DNA of 64,000 nt, taken from Brevibacillus dissolubilis. GTDB taxonomy: Bacteria > Bacillota > Bacilli > Brevibacillales > Brevibacillaceae. Numbering within the stretch: the first letter of the stretch is position 1; each line of letters begins with the position of its first letter. This document shows positions 10,236 to 19,490 of the stretch, one piece after another. The stretch covers positions 62,001-126,000 of the forward strand of contig NZ_VCNA01000005.1 of assembly GCF_006170445.1 (NCBI RefSeq), in the 5' to 3' direction. A program made the translations under genes and the position numbers. The notes under the pieces are model-generated. The model ran no database searches and was not told where the DNA came from. It saw only the letters and a list, made by a program, of their open reading frames with translations.

Positions 10236-11096
10236 TCACCCCTGTTGTCCGTGTGGCGGAATATTTATTTCGGTACGGATCAGCCGGATGTGCTCCAGAC
10301 GTTCACCTGATTGATAGAGACGGTCCGCTTCAGCAGCAAGTTCGTACAGGTCGGTGAACTCGGTCGGATGACCCATCCGATCCAACTGATGGACGGAGTC
10401 GTCATCCTTGTGCGCCACCAGCAGATAAAGCACGGCACGGCGAGGAGATTGCACCTCAAAAAGTCCATGCAGGATGTATCCATCCTGCCGGGGAGGCTGA
10501 CCGAGTCCCTTTTCACAAGGATCACAGGAGAAGGTATAGCTCGTCCGGGTCACTTGGGAGGTGGTACGTCCGGCGGAAAAAGTAAGCGACTTGTCGTACA
10601 GCCAGAGGCGTGTGCTGTAACGGGACGGGTCGAGTGGAGATGGAGCGGATGAATCGGATGACCCAGTCGGATCTGCCGAAGTAGTGCCGGATTCGCTCTC
10701 ATCCGCGGATGAACCGATCAGCCCCGCCTGCTGGAACAACCGGACAAGCTTCTCCCGTTCAACAGGGTTCTGCTCCTGTTCAAGTTCAACGTAGGAGGCC
10801 TCTTGGATATGCCGCATCATTTCCCCGATCATAAAATCGGTTTCATTCCGCAGTGTCGTCTGCATAGAGGTCTTCGCGTACTGATCCAATCCATTGACAT
10901 AGACGGATGACAGAGGGAGTAATACCGCGAGAAAAATAACGCAGGCTGCAAGCAGTTCAACCATGGTGTAACCGCGCTGGTTATGCAGAAGAGTGCGGTT
11001 TTTTTCATAGAGTCGGATGATGGCTGGTAGTCGGGTGGCTATTCGTGGGATTTTATTTTGCAGCCGTAACACGGTTTCTCTGATCCTGTTGCGCAT
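10236..11096 (-). CDS. Prepilin-type protein (PilW-like minor pilin)
   Basis: A 286-residue secreted pilin-like protein with a class III signal, NQRG followed by YTMVELLAACVIFLAVLLP. The predicted PilD cleavage is after Gly42 and Glu47 is the +5 residue. The 42-residue basic leader is unusually long, but no later in-frame start precedes the cleavage site, and GGCGGGAG lies just upstream of the ATG at 11096. The start codon directly abuts the stop of the upstream pilin gene. The body is hydrophilic with a Ser/Asp-rich insert near residues 130-155. It is probably a minor pilin acting with its two neighbours. Confidence 0.8.
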   Translation of the reverse strand: MRNRIRETVLRLQNKIPRIATRLPAIIRLYEKNRTLLHNQRGYTMVELLAACVIFLAVLLPLSSVYVNGLDQYAKTSMQTTLRNETDFMIGEMMRHIQEASYVELEQEQNPVEREKLVRLFQQAGLIGSSADESESGTTSADPTGSSDSSAPSPLDPSRYSTRLWLYDKSLTFSAGRTTSQVTRTSYTFSCDPCEKGLGQPPRQDGYILHGLFEVQSPRRAVLYLLVAHKDDDSVHQLDRMGHPTEFTDLYELAAEADRLYQSGERLEHIRLIRTEINIPPHGQQG

Positions 11097-11567
11097 TTAG
11101 CTCCCGCCTCCGATCCGGGCGATTTCGGGATTGGCTACCGCTGTACTCAGGCGGGCCAGCTCTTGGTTGGCATCGGAGTGGATGGTGACAGTGAGGAGGA
11201 TCATCGGGTTGTTCTCCGTACCTGTGTTGGCTGTGGCGAATCGCTGAATGGTTACCGTCTGGCGGTAGGTGCGCTCATTGATCGTCACATCGGCTAGGGT
11301 GATGTCGTGGGAGCTGGTTGACGAAGCGAGCTCTTTTTGCAATTGGCGGTAAGCATCTGTGTCCTGCTTCCATTGCTCTGCCGTCTGACGTGCGAGGTTC
11401 ATCGCGATCTGCTGCTCATCCTGTCCACTGGATTGCTCGAACGAACGGATCAAAAAATGACTCATGATCAAGAGCGCAATCGAGAGGATCAAGAGGGCGG
11501 CGACCACTTCTAAGAGGGACAGGCCTTTTTGGTTATGGATGAGGGTTCTGTATGTCAGCCGTGTCAT
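11097..11567 (-). CDS. Prepilin-type protein (PilV-like minor pilin)
   Basis: A 156-residue minor pilin candidate, first gene of the minus-strand operon. The start is the ATG at 11567, seven bases after GGAGG. An upstream in-frame ATG at 11621 would add 18 residues but lacks this ribosome binding site. The class III signal is HNQKG followed by LSLLEVVAALLILSIALLIM, with cleavage after Gly15 and Glu20 at +5. PilV-like proteins are processed by the prepilin peptidase encoded at 19491. The operon diverges from the main pilus genes across a 230-base AT-rich gap. Confidence 0.82.
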   Translation of the reverse strand: MTRLTYRTLIHNQKGLSLLEVVAALLILSIALLIMSHFLIRSFEQSSGQDEQQIAMNLARQTAEQWKQDTDAYRQLQKELASSTSSHDITLADVTINERTYRQTVTIQRFATANTGTENNPMILLTVTIHSDANQELARLSTAVANPEIARIGGGS

Positions 11568-11796
11568 GATGAGACCTCCGCATGTTCTGATTGTCTTATT
11601 GTACTGTACTTTATTACTCAATAAAATATTTGGATCAATGGCAATGGTTGGGGAATAAGTACGACTGTCAAACCTATGTACAATAAGGAAAAAGTAGGGA
11701 ACTATTAAATTTTAGAGGATTTTGTTTAATTTTATCGAAACATATTCCGTTAAGTATTATATAGACCGATAACCAATGAAAAGGCGGTGATCCCTG

Positions 11797-13002
11797 ATGC
11801 TGACTGGAACGACTGGATACTACATATTCTACTTCGGCCTGACATTGGTCGTTGGGTTGGCGGGACGCCGCTTGTTACGTATAAATCGGGGCGGGATTCG
11901 TGTCGCGTTCGGCCTGCATCTATTGCTTGGGGCCAGTGTGCCTGTCATGCTGCCGATGATCGGTGACGCAGGTGTCATCGTCTTGCTGGGTATCACGGCG
12001 TTATTCTCTGCTGGAATCGTGAAGCGGTGGGTATCACGGCAGAACGAACGGGAGGCAGAAAAGCGGGAAGCGGAGAGGTACGAGGCAAGCAAACGGAAAA
12101 AGCGCGTGCGAGCGGAGGTCATGGCAGCAATGGCTGAGGCGGCGGTTACTGCGGAGGTTGCTGCAGAGCCTGATACGGCCACCAAAACGGATGCTGTCAC
12201 CAAAGCTGATCCGGTTTTCGAACCATCTTTCATGGATGAATCGTCTGGCGTCAATCATGCAGAGGACGTGCCGATGCCATCTTTTGAACGGATGAATCCA
12301 GAGGAAGAGACCACAGACCCGCATGAGCTCAACAGAACAGAACCAGACCAATCACCTGCGTGGGAGCTAATCGATCTTACCTCCGCAGAGAAAGCCCGTT
12401 TTGAACAAGAGAACGTATGGGATCAACCAGATCAGAACATCGATCATCCGAGGGAAGTGAAGCTAGATGACGAACCATTCGGATTTGAGATGAGCCACGA
12501 GGACCAGCCTCGTTTTCTCCCGCAAGAAGACATCCTGCTTGAAACTCATAAAGAAGAGGAAGCCAGCGAGCCGACGATTCTCTATGATTTTTCTATGGAT
12601 GAAGATTTCGACCAAGAGCTGGTTGACCAGGATTTGATTAGCAGCCAGACTCCATCTAACAGCTCATCCGGCCTGGCGGAAGCGGGATTCTTTTACCCGA
12701 CCGATATCGAGACATGGGCCAACACCACACCGGATGAACTGCCTGATGCTAAGCTCGCAGGATTTACTGATCAAGCATTCCTTGTAGAAGAAGTAGGGCA
12801 ACAAGGGCAGAGGGAGCAACTAGAAGAACAGGTGAATAAGCCAACCTTGCCACAACACCAACACTCCGTATCTGAGCAGTCATCGGAAGAGTTGTCCGAA
12901 CACCAACCGTCTGTCCGCCCATCAGCGAAAACAACCCCAGCCCCGCTCGACCTGCAAATCCCAGACGAATGGCGCCTGGTAGACGTAGAAGAGAAGAAGT
13001 AA
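11797..13002 (+). CDS. Membrane protein with long acidic tail, unknown function
   Basis: I do not recognise this 401-residue protein. Residues 1-75 contain about three hydrophobic segments (YYIFYFGLTLVVGLAG, FGLHLLLGASVPVMLPMI, GVIVLLGITALFSAGI). A highly charged helix follows (RQNEREAEKREAERYEA, about 80-105), then nearly 290 residues rich in Glu, Asp, Gln, Pro and Ser with no obvious fold, ending IPDEWRLVDVEEKK. The start follows GGCGGTGAT. It sits at the head of the plus-strand pilus run, 36 bases before the VanW-like gene, so a role in pilus anchoring or regulation is possible but unproven. Confidence 0.75.
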   Translation: MLTGTTGYYIFYFGLTLVVGLAGRRLLRINRGGIRVAFGLHLLLGASVPVMLPMIGDAGVIVLLGITALFSAGIVKRWVSRQNEREAEKREAERYEASKRKKRVRAEVMAAMAEAAVTAEVAAEPDTATKTDAVTKADPVFEPSFMDESSGVNHAEDVPMPSFERMNPEEETTDPHELNRTEPDQSPAWELIDLTSAEKARFEQENVWDQPDQNIDHPREVKLDDEPFGFEMSHEDQPRFLPQEDILLETHKEEEASEPTILYDFSMDEDFDQELVDQDLISSQTPSNSSSGLAEAGFFYPTDIETWANTTPDELPDAKLAGFTDQAFLVEEVGQQGQREQLEEQVNKPTLPQHQHSVSEQSSEELSEHQPSVRPSAKTTPAPLDLQIPDEWRLVDVEEKK

Positions 13003-13038
13003 CCAACCCAATCCATAGACGAAAGGGGGGAATGTACC

Positions 13039-14772
13039 GTGTACGAACAATCCCACCAACCCACCCACATCGACGAAATCGCCCAACAACGCCCACTCAG
13101 TTTCACCCGTCTCTTTTTCTGGTTCGCCCTGCAGCTGCTCGTGATTACGGCGCTATCTCTTACACTGTCTGGCAGCTGGCGCGGTCAGCAGGAGCAGCTG
13201 CTTCATCCGTCACTGACGATTGCGGGACTTCCGTTTGGCAATCTTTCGCCAGAGGAAGCAGAGAAGCGATTGAACCGTCTGCTTGAGAAGGATTCTGCCG
13301 AGACTACGATCACGTTTCACGCAGATGAACAGCAGGTTGTGATGGAAAGGGAAAAATTGCATATACAAGTTGATGCCAAAGCGACCATCCAAGCAGCTGT
13401 CGAAGCAACAGATGGGGCGGTTGGCATCGCCAAGTGGTGGAATGAGTGGATGGGCCGTACACCACCGTTGAACATTCCCCTGGTCATTCACTATGACGAA
13501 TCCGTGTTAACCAATCTCGTCGAAGAGTTGGCCGAAGAGATGAAACAGCCAGCCCGATCCGCGACAGCCAGCGTCACGGGGGAATCGATCTCGGTTCAAC
13601 CGCATCAGACAGGCTACCGGGTGCAGGTGATGCAGACCACAGAGCTACTCAAAGAAAAACTGATCACTTCCTATCCGAGTCAGCCGCTTGAAGTGCCGGT
13701 GTCTGTCATCCGTGAAGAGCCGGATGTGAAGACGGAGGATTTTGGCGGGATTGATACGATGCTCGCCGAACAGGTCACACAGATTGATCCGAGCATCCGC
13801 CAGCGTTTACACAATGCAGTAGAGGCTGCCAAGCGGTTGGACGGTACGTTGATTGCGGCACAGAGCGAATTTTCTTTTTACGAAAAAACGGGGCCATACA
13901 CGACAGGTGAGGGCTATGCTCCAGTCCGTCTGCTCGAAGACGATGAGATCCAAGACGGTCTCTCAGGCGGCGTGACACAGGTCGCCTCCAGCCTGTACAC
14001 AGCGGCATTGCAAAGCCGTGCGTCCATTCTGGAGCGGCACAACAACAAGCGTCCGGTTACGTTTTTGCCAGAGGGATGGGAGGCGTTTGTCAATGGTGAC
14101 GGATTTGACTTGCGCCTCTACAATCCAAGCAGCAAGCCGATCTACATCCATGCCGCTGTGACCCATAACCAACTGCGGGTTGCGATTTTCGGTGCCAGAT
14201 CCGATCAGCCGAAGCTGACCCTGACGAATGGAGAGAAGCAGGTACTGGCACCTGACATCCTGCTGCGACCGGATCGGACATTAGCCGCCTTGCAGGAAAA
14301 AATGGTACAGGTTGGCAAGCCTGGTTTGCGGGTAAAGGTCTATGCCACACATCTGGCAGGAAACGGCACATGGGTCAAAACACTCGTCTCGGACAACTAC
14401 TATCCACCCGTACACCAGATTGTCGCGGTAGGATCATCCAATGGACAAAATGAACTGGGAAGCACTGGCTACGGCGATTCGACCATCCAGCCGGGTACGA
14501 CCGATCCGGGGCAGACGGGTGTTGATCTGGGGACAGGAGAGTGGCCGTCGACTGGATCAGCAGAATCCAACGGCTCGACCGCCCCTGACACCCAAGGGTC
14601 AACGGGATCACCCCATACCAATGGATCAACCGGCTCCACAGGGACATCCAATTCTACCACCAGCCCAGTATCCAGACCTTCTACCAACTCTGGTAATCCA
14701 TCCACACCATCTAAAGGAACCCATCCGCCCATCGGTAGCCAAGATGACAGCGGCGTGATATTTCTGAACTAA
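13039..14772 (+). CDS. VanW-family protein
   Basis: A 577-residue membrane-anchored extracellular protein. The GTG start at 13039 follows AAAGGGGGGAA. One helix (FFWFALQLLVITALSLTLS) lies near residues 30-48. The VanW domain occupies about 240-385 and includes EFSFYEKTGPYTTGEGY, GLSGGVTQVASSLYTAAL and PEGWEAFVNGDGFDLRLYNP. The usual GGGICQ motif reads GGVTQ here, so the cysteine is replaced. A G5-like segment lies near 410-455 and the last 100 residues are Gly/Ser/Thr/Pro-rich. VanW function is unsettled. Its place directly ahead of pilB suggests an envelope role tied to the pilus. Confidence 0.85.
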   Translation: MYEQSHQPTHIDEIAQQRPLSFTRLFFWFALQLLVITALSLTLSGSWRGQQEQLLHPSLTIAGLPFGNLSPEEAEKRLNRLLEKDSAETTITFHADEQQVVMEREKLHIQVDAKATIQAAVEATDGAVGIAKWWNEWMGRTPPLNIPLVIHYDESVLTNLVEELAEEMKQPARSATASVTGESISVQPHQTGYRVQVMQTTELLKEKLITSYPSQPLEVPVSVIREEPDVKTEDFGGIDTMLAEQVTQIDPSIRQRLHNAVEAAKRLDGTLIAAQSEFSFYEKTGPYTTGEGYAPVRLLEDDEIQDGLSGGVTQVASSLYTAALQSRASILERHNNKRPVTFLPEGWEAFVNGDGFDLRLYNPSSKPIYIHAAVTHNQLRVAIFGARSDQPKLTLTNGEKQVLAPDILLRPDRTLAALQEKMVQVGKPGLRVKVYATHLAGNGTWVKTLVSDNYYPPVHQIVAVGSSNGQNELGSTGYGDSTIQPGTTDPGQTGVDLGTGEWPSTGSAESNGSTAPDTQGSTGSPHTNGSTGSTGTSNSTTSPVSRPSTNSGNPSTPSKGTHPPIGSQDDSGVIFLN

Positions 14773-14807
14773 ACGAATCGAACCACAAGGGGAGAGGAGG
14801 CAACAAC

Positions 14808-16466
14808 ATGGCACTCAAAAGGCTAGGCGACATCCTCGTCGAGAGCGGGATCATCTCAGAGGAGCAGCTCCAAGAAGCCCTCGTCGAACAGAAAAAATCC
14901 AAACTCAAGCTCGGTGACCACTTGCTTCAGCGCGGCTATATCACCGAGCAGCAGTTGATCGAGATTCTGGAGTTCCAGCTGGGGATTCCGCACGTCAGTC
15001 TGTTCCGCTACAAGCTGGATGCATCGCTTGTCAGCATCGTGTCGGAGGAGCTGGCCCGCCGCCATGTGCTCATCCCCCTGAAAAAAGAGGGCAATAAGCT
15101 GACCGTCGCGATGGCTGACCCGCTTGATTATTTTGCCATCGATGAATTGCGGATGAGTACAGGCTTTCTCATCCATACCGTGATCGCCACCCGTGATGAG
15201 GTACAGCGGGCGATCAACCGCATGTACAGCATGCAAGGCTCGGTCAAGGAGCTGATGGAGGGCATCGGGGAAGCAGGCGATTTGGAGGAAGTGCGGGTCG
15301 CAGACGATGATTCTCCGATTGTCCGTCTGGTCAACGAGATGTTTGATCAGGCGGTACAGCTTCGTGCCAGTGATATCCACATTGACCCGCAGGATGACGG
15401 AATCCGTGTCCGGTACCGTATCGATGGTCTGGTACGTACCGAGCGTGTACTGCCGCGTCATATGATGAACATGCTGACGACCCGGCTCAAAATCATGGCC
15501 AACCTCAACATCGCTGAACGGCGCGCTCCCCAGGACGGCCGGATACAGATGACGGTGGCGTACCGCGAGATCGATGTGCGTCTGTCTACACTCCCGACCA
15601 TCTATGGGGAGAAGATCGTCATGCGTCTGCTCGACCTGTCCAATGCCAAGGTGGAGCTGGATCAGCTGGGACTGACCCGACGCAATCACAGCACCTTTAC
15701 CCAGACTATCTCCCGTCCCAATGGCATCGTGCTGGTCACGGGACCGACTGGGAGCGGTAAATCGACCACGCTTTACGCTGTGCTCAATCATCTCAACGAT
15801 GAGAGCGTCAATATCATTACGGTAGAAGATCCGGTCGAGTACCAGCTGGACGGGATCAACCAAGTGCAGATCAACGAGCAGATCGGGATGGGCTTCTCCA
15901 CGGCGCTCCGTTCCATCCTGCGTCAAGACCCGGATATCATCATGGTCGGGGAGATTCGTGACCAAGAGACGGCCGAGATCGCCATCCGTGCTGCTTTGAC
16001 AGGCCACCTGGTGCTCACCACCCTGCATACCAATGATGCGGTCAGCTCTGTCACCCGGTTGGTCGACATGGGCATCCCGCCTTTTCTCATCTCATCCTCA
16101 CTCAATGGTGTATTGGCCCAGCGGCTCGTCCGCCGCATCTGCAAGGACTGCCGCCACGAGGTACCCGCCACCGAACAGGAAAAAGAGCTGTTCGCCAAGC
16201 GGGGCATCAAGATCGAGACGCTGTACCGTGGACGAGGCTGCGGCAACTGTTCCCTAACAGGCTATCGCGGACGGCTCGCTGTCCATGAGGTGCTTTCGAT
16301 GGATGATACGCTGCGCACGATGATGACCCAGAATCTACCAACCTCCGAATACAAAAAACATGCGATGAAAAACGGGATGATCCTCCTCTTCGACGATGGG
16401 CTACTCAAGGCCAAACAAGGACTGACCACGCTCGAAGAAATCTACCGCATCGCGATCGCCCAATAA
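14808..16466 (+). CDS. pilB: Type IV pilus assembly ATPase PilB
   Basis: Cytoplasmic hexameric ATPase that drives pilus extension. The 552-residue product begins with an MshEN/T2SSE N-terminal domain (LGDILVESGIISEEQL and a second repeat LGDHLLQRGYITEQQL). MshEN domains can bind c-di-GMP in other systems. The motor domain has Walker A GPTGSGKST near residue 312, the Walker B region DPDIIMVGEIRDQETAEIAI and the His box TGHLVLTTLHTNDA. A zinc-type tetracysteine follows (CKDC and CGNC). It starts 24 bases before pilT and 36 bases after the VanW-like gene. Confidence 0.96.
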   Translation: MALKRLGDILVESGIISEEQLQEALVEQKKSKLKLGDHLLQRGYITEQQLIEILEFQLGIPHVSLFRYKLDASLVSIVSEELARRHVLIPLKKEGNKLTVAMADPLDYFAIDELRMSTGFLIHTVIATRDEVQRAINRMYSMQGSVKELMEGIGEAGDLEEVRVADDDSPIVRLVNEMFDQAVQLRASDIHIDPQDDGIRVRYRIDGLVRTERVLPRHMMNMLTTRLKIMANLNIAERRAPQDGRIQMTVAYREIDVRLSTLPTIYGEKIVMRLLDLSNAKVELDQLGLTRRNHSTFTQTISRPNGIVLVTGPTGSGKSTTLYAVLNHLNDESVNIITVEDPVEYQLDGINQVQINEQIGMGFSTALRSILRQDPDIIMVGEIRDQETAEIAIRAALTGHLVLTTLHTNDAVSSVTRLVDMGIPPFLISSSLNGVLAQRLVRRICKDCRHEVPATEQEKELFAKRGIKIETLYRGRGCGNCSLTGYRGRLAVHEVLSMDDTLRTMMTQNLPTSEYKKHAMKNGMILLFDDGLLKAKQGLTTLEEIYRIAIAQ

Positions 16467-16489
16467 GGACAGGCAGAAGGGGCAGACAT

Positions 16490-17533
16490 ATGACACAAGT
16501 CGATATTAACAAGTTACTCAAATACGCTTTTGACAAGCATGCATCCGATGTACACATTTCTGTGGCTGCCGCGCCGATTTTTCGCATCGACGGTGATCTC
16601 AAGCGGCTGGATGTCCCACCATTGACCCCGGCAGATACGGAAGCGATGGCGAGACAGATCATCCCTGAGCATTTGTACGAACGTTTTGAGGAAAAAGGGG
16701 AGTTGGACTTTTCCTACGGACTCACAGGGATCTCCCGTTTTCGGATCAATGCCTACCACCAGCGCGGTTGTATCGGGATCGTCGCCCGTGTGATTCCAAC
16801 CAGCATCCCGCCGCTTGCCACGCTTCAGTTGCCTGATCTGATGCGTAGCTTTTGCCACAAGCCGCAGGGGCTGCTATTGGTCACAGGGCCGACGGGCAGC
16901 GGTAAATCTACGACACTGGCCGCGATGATCGATTACATCAACTGCAATATGCGTAAGCACATCATGACGCTGGAAGACCCGATCGAGTATCTCCACAAGC
17001 ACCAGCTCTCGATTGTGAATCAGCGCGAGATTGGTCTTGATACCAAGGACTTCGCAAGCGGTCTTCGCTCCTCCCTGCGCCAAGACCCAGACGTGATCCT
17101 CGTAGGAGAGATGCGCGATCTGGAGACGATCCATACCGCGATTACGGCTGCGGAGACGGGGCATCTGGTTTTCGCTACACTCCATACCTCGGATGCACCA
17201 CAGACGATTGATCGGATCATTGACGTTTTCCCGGGAAATCAACAGCCACAGATCCGCATGCAGCTTAGCTCCGTATTGCTCGGCATCTGCTCCCAGCGTC
17301 TTCTTCCAAAAGTAGGCGGCGGTCGTGTCGTCGCAACGGAAATCCTCGTCAACACCCCAGCGGTCGGCAACCTGATCCGCAGCGAAAAAGTACACCAAAT
17401 CCGCAGCATCATGGAGACAGGCCGCGAACAGGGGATGCACACGCTGGAGATGTCAGTCAAGGAATGGCTGCAAAAGGGAATCATCACCCAAGATTCCGCC
17501 CGCGATTATCTTTCGGAGGGGGCGTTGAGCTAG
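16490..17533 (+). CDS. pilT: Pilus retraction ATPase PilT
   Basis: Cytoplasmic ATPase that powers pilus disassembly, twitching and DNA uptake retraction. At 347 residues it has PilT length, lacks the long N-terminal MshEN domain and the tetracysteine of PilB, and keeps Walker A GPTGSGKST near residue 133 and DPDVILVGEMRDLETI. The family's AIRAG-ETGH segment reads AITAAETGHLVFATLHTSDA here, so the conserved loop is slightly altered. Its stop codon immediately precedes the pilC start. Confidence 0.95.
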   Translation: MTQVDINKLLKYAFDKHASDVHISVAAAPIFRIDGDLKRLDVPPLTPADTEAMARQIIPEHLYERFEEKGELDFSYGLTGISRFRINAYHQRGCIGIVARVIPTSIPPLATLQLPDLMRSFCHKPQGLLLVTGPTGSGKSTTLAAMIDYINCNMRKHIMTLEDPIEYLHKHQLSIVNQREIGLDTKDFASGLRSSLRQDPDVILVGEMRDLETIHTAITAAETGHLVFATLHTSDAPQTIDRIIDVFPGNQQPQIRMQLSSVLLGICSQRLLPKVGGGRVVATEILVNTPAVGNLIRSEKVHQIRSIMETGREQGMHTLEMSVKEWLQKGIITQDSARDYLSEGALS

Positions 17534-18742
17534 ATGCCTACCTTTACTTATGAAGCACTGGAACGAAGCGGAAGCCGTACCCGTGGCAAGATCACTGCCA
17601 CGAACAAGGTAGTTGCTGTCAACGAGCTGAAGCAGCAGGGCTTGCTGGTATCGGCGATCAAGGAAGAGAAGCTCACTTTTTTGCACAAAGAAATCGTGCT
17701 GGGGCGTCCGGTCAAGCATAAGCATTTCACTGTGTTTCTCCGCCAGTTCGCTACCTTGATCCGTGCAGGCATCGGGCTGGTCGACTCGATCCGCATTCTG
17801 GCTAAGCAGAGCGAAAGTAAGAATCTCGGCAAGGCACTAAGTGAGATCGAAACCGACCTGCGCCGGGGGATTCAGCTTTCGGAAGCCTGCATCAAGCATC
17901 CCAAAATCTTTGATCCACTGTTCATCAGCATGATCAAGGCGGGCGAAGCGTCAGGTAACATGGAACTGATTCTCGACCGTCTGGCAGGCTTTTATGAAAG
18001 ATCGCATTTCACCAGAGAAAAGGTGAAAGCGGCGATGACCTATCCGATCACTGTTGGTCTGATCGCGGTCGCGGTGACGATGTTTTTGCTTACCTATATC
18101 GTTCCGACGTTCGTCACGATGTTTGCTTCATTCCAAGCCGAGCTGCCGCTGATTACACGGATGGTGATGGCGGTGAGCAACAGCTTGGTGGATACCTGGT
18201 ATCTTTATGTGCTGGGGATCGCGGCAATCGTTATTGGCTGGCGGATTACGGCCGACACACCAAAAGGACGCTATGCTATCGACTACGCGCTCTTGAAGTT
18301 CCCGATCTTCGGCAAGCTTCTGCAAAAAAGCGCGGTCGCTCGGATGACCCGTACCCTCTCGACTCTGTTTGCCAGTACGGTGCCGATTTTGCAGGCGCTC
18401 ACGATTGTGGAGGGGGTGGTTGGTAACAAGGTGATGGGACAAGCCATTCACGATGCCCAAGACAGCCTGCGCCAAGGCCGCTCGCTCTCCGAACCGCTGA
18501 AAAAAACATGGGTCTTCCCGCCGCTCGTCTCCCACATGCTCTCCGTAGGGGAGGAAACCGGTTCGCTGGATCTGATGCTGACCAAGGTGGCTGACTTTTA
18601 CGAAGCAGAGGTGGAGACAGCGGTCGATCAGATCAAGGCGCTGATTGAACCGATCATGATCGTGATCTTGGCTGTTCTGGTCGGGGTGATCGTCTTGGCG
18701 ATCATGGTACCGATGTTTGAGATTTTCAGCAAAGTGCAATAA
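17534..18742 (+). CDS. pilC: Type IV pilus inner membrane platform protein PilC
   Basis: Polytopic membrane protein that couples PilB/PilT to the growing pilus. The 402-residue product has two GspF/PilC domains: the first near 65-190 (FLRQFATLIRAGIGLVDSI) and the second near 270-390 (MTRTLSTLFASTVPILQAL). Membrane helices lie near 170-190, 220-240 and the C-terminus (PIMIVILAVLVGVIVLAIMV). The ATG abuts the pilT stop, and the ribosome binding site TCGGAGGGGG lies inside pilT. Confidence 0.95.
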   Translation: MPTFTYEALERSGSRTRGKITATNKVVAVNELKQQGLLVSAIKEEKLTFLHKEIVLGRPVKHKHFTVFLRQFATLIRAGIGLVDSIRILAKQSESKNLGKALSEIETDLRRGIQLSEACIKHPKIFDPLFISMIKAGEASGNMELILDRLAGFYERSHFTREKVKAAMTYPITVGLIAVAVTMFLLTYIVPTFVTMFASFQAELPLITRMVMAVSNSLVDTWYLYVLGIAAIVIGWRITADTPKGRYAIDYALLKFPIFGKLLQKSAVARMTRTLSTLFASTVPILQALTIVEGVVGNKVMGQAIHDAQDSLRQGRSLSEPLKKTWVFPPLVSHMLSVGEETGSLDLMLTKVADFYEAEVETAVDQIKALIEPIMIVILAVLVGVIVLAIMVPMFEIFSKVQ

Positions 18743-18788
18743 AAACCAACAAGTCAACTGTGCAATTACTCAATGGAGGATGGTAACA

Positions 18789-19274
18789 ATGAAAAAAATG
18801 CTGCGTACAATGAAACGATTGGTGAAAAACCAACGAGGTCTGACTTTGATTGAATTACTTGCGGTTATTGTGATTTTAGGGATTATCGCAGCGATTGCGA
18901 TTCCATCCATTGGGGGCATTATCAATAACTCACGAAAAGATGCACATATCGCCAACGCACGTATGCTGGTAGATGCTGCGCGACTGTATATTCTTGAACA
19001 TAATGAAGTAAAAGCAGAAGACAAAATCACCTTGTCCCAACTGGAAAGTGCAGGCTTCATCTCTGACGGCATGAAGGTCCCTGGTGAAAACAGAAGCTAT
19101 GATAAAACCGATACGTTCGTCATGGTCAAAGGGACGAAGCCTCAGTTCAAATACTATGTGAATCTGGCCCGTGCCAATGGCAATGCCTCTGACTACTTCT
19201 ATACCATAACGACGGCACAGAATTCTCTCGTCGATATGACCGCAATCACCCGTGACCAAATTCAATTGCCGTAA
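18789..19274 (+). CDS. pilA: Major type IV pilin PilA-like
   Basis: Probable main structural subunit of the pilus, 161 residues. The start at 18789 lies eight bases after GGAGGA; an upstream in-frame start at 18717 would lie inside pilC. The prepilin signal is KNQRG followed by LTLIELLAVIVILGIIAAIAIP, with cleavage after Gly17 and Glu22 at +5. The mature part has no Cys pair. It sits directly downstream of pilC in the assembly operon. Confidence 0.92.
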   Translation: MKKMLRTMKRLVKNQRGLTLIELLAVIVILGIIAAIAIPSIGGIINNSRKDAHIANARMLVDAARLYILEHNEVKAEDKITLSQLESAGFISDGMKVPGENRSYDKTDTFVMVKGTKPQFKYYVNLARANGNASDYFYTITTAQNSLVDMTAITRDQIQLP

Positions 19275-19490
19275 GTTTCACGATCCACAGGGGCTCTTGC
19301 TTCGCTCTGAACCGAGAACCACGAATCATGATCGGGATCGTTCAGATGATTGTTGATCAGGGGTCCTGCCAGACTTCCTTCCTGTCCGCAGGTGAGGGAG
19401 TTTTTGGCTTTTGGTGGGACAGGCTTTGTGCCAGGTGAGACAGCCAGCAGCCCAAGCGTACCAGAGTAAGAGAAAAAAGGAGGAGCAGTG
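19275..19490. other. 216-base gap inside the pilus operon, no gene recognised
   Basis: Unlike the other junctions of this operon, pilA and pilD are separated by about 215 bases. Only a ribosome binding site (AGGAGG at 19479-19484) is clear. Short open frames exist on both strands, but none has a start with a ribosome binding site or a recognisable product. No terminator hairpin with a T-run is visible. Confidence 0.6.
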
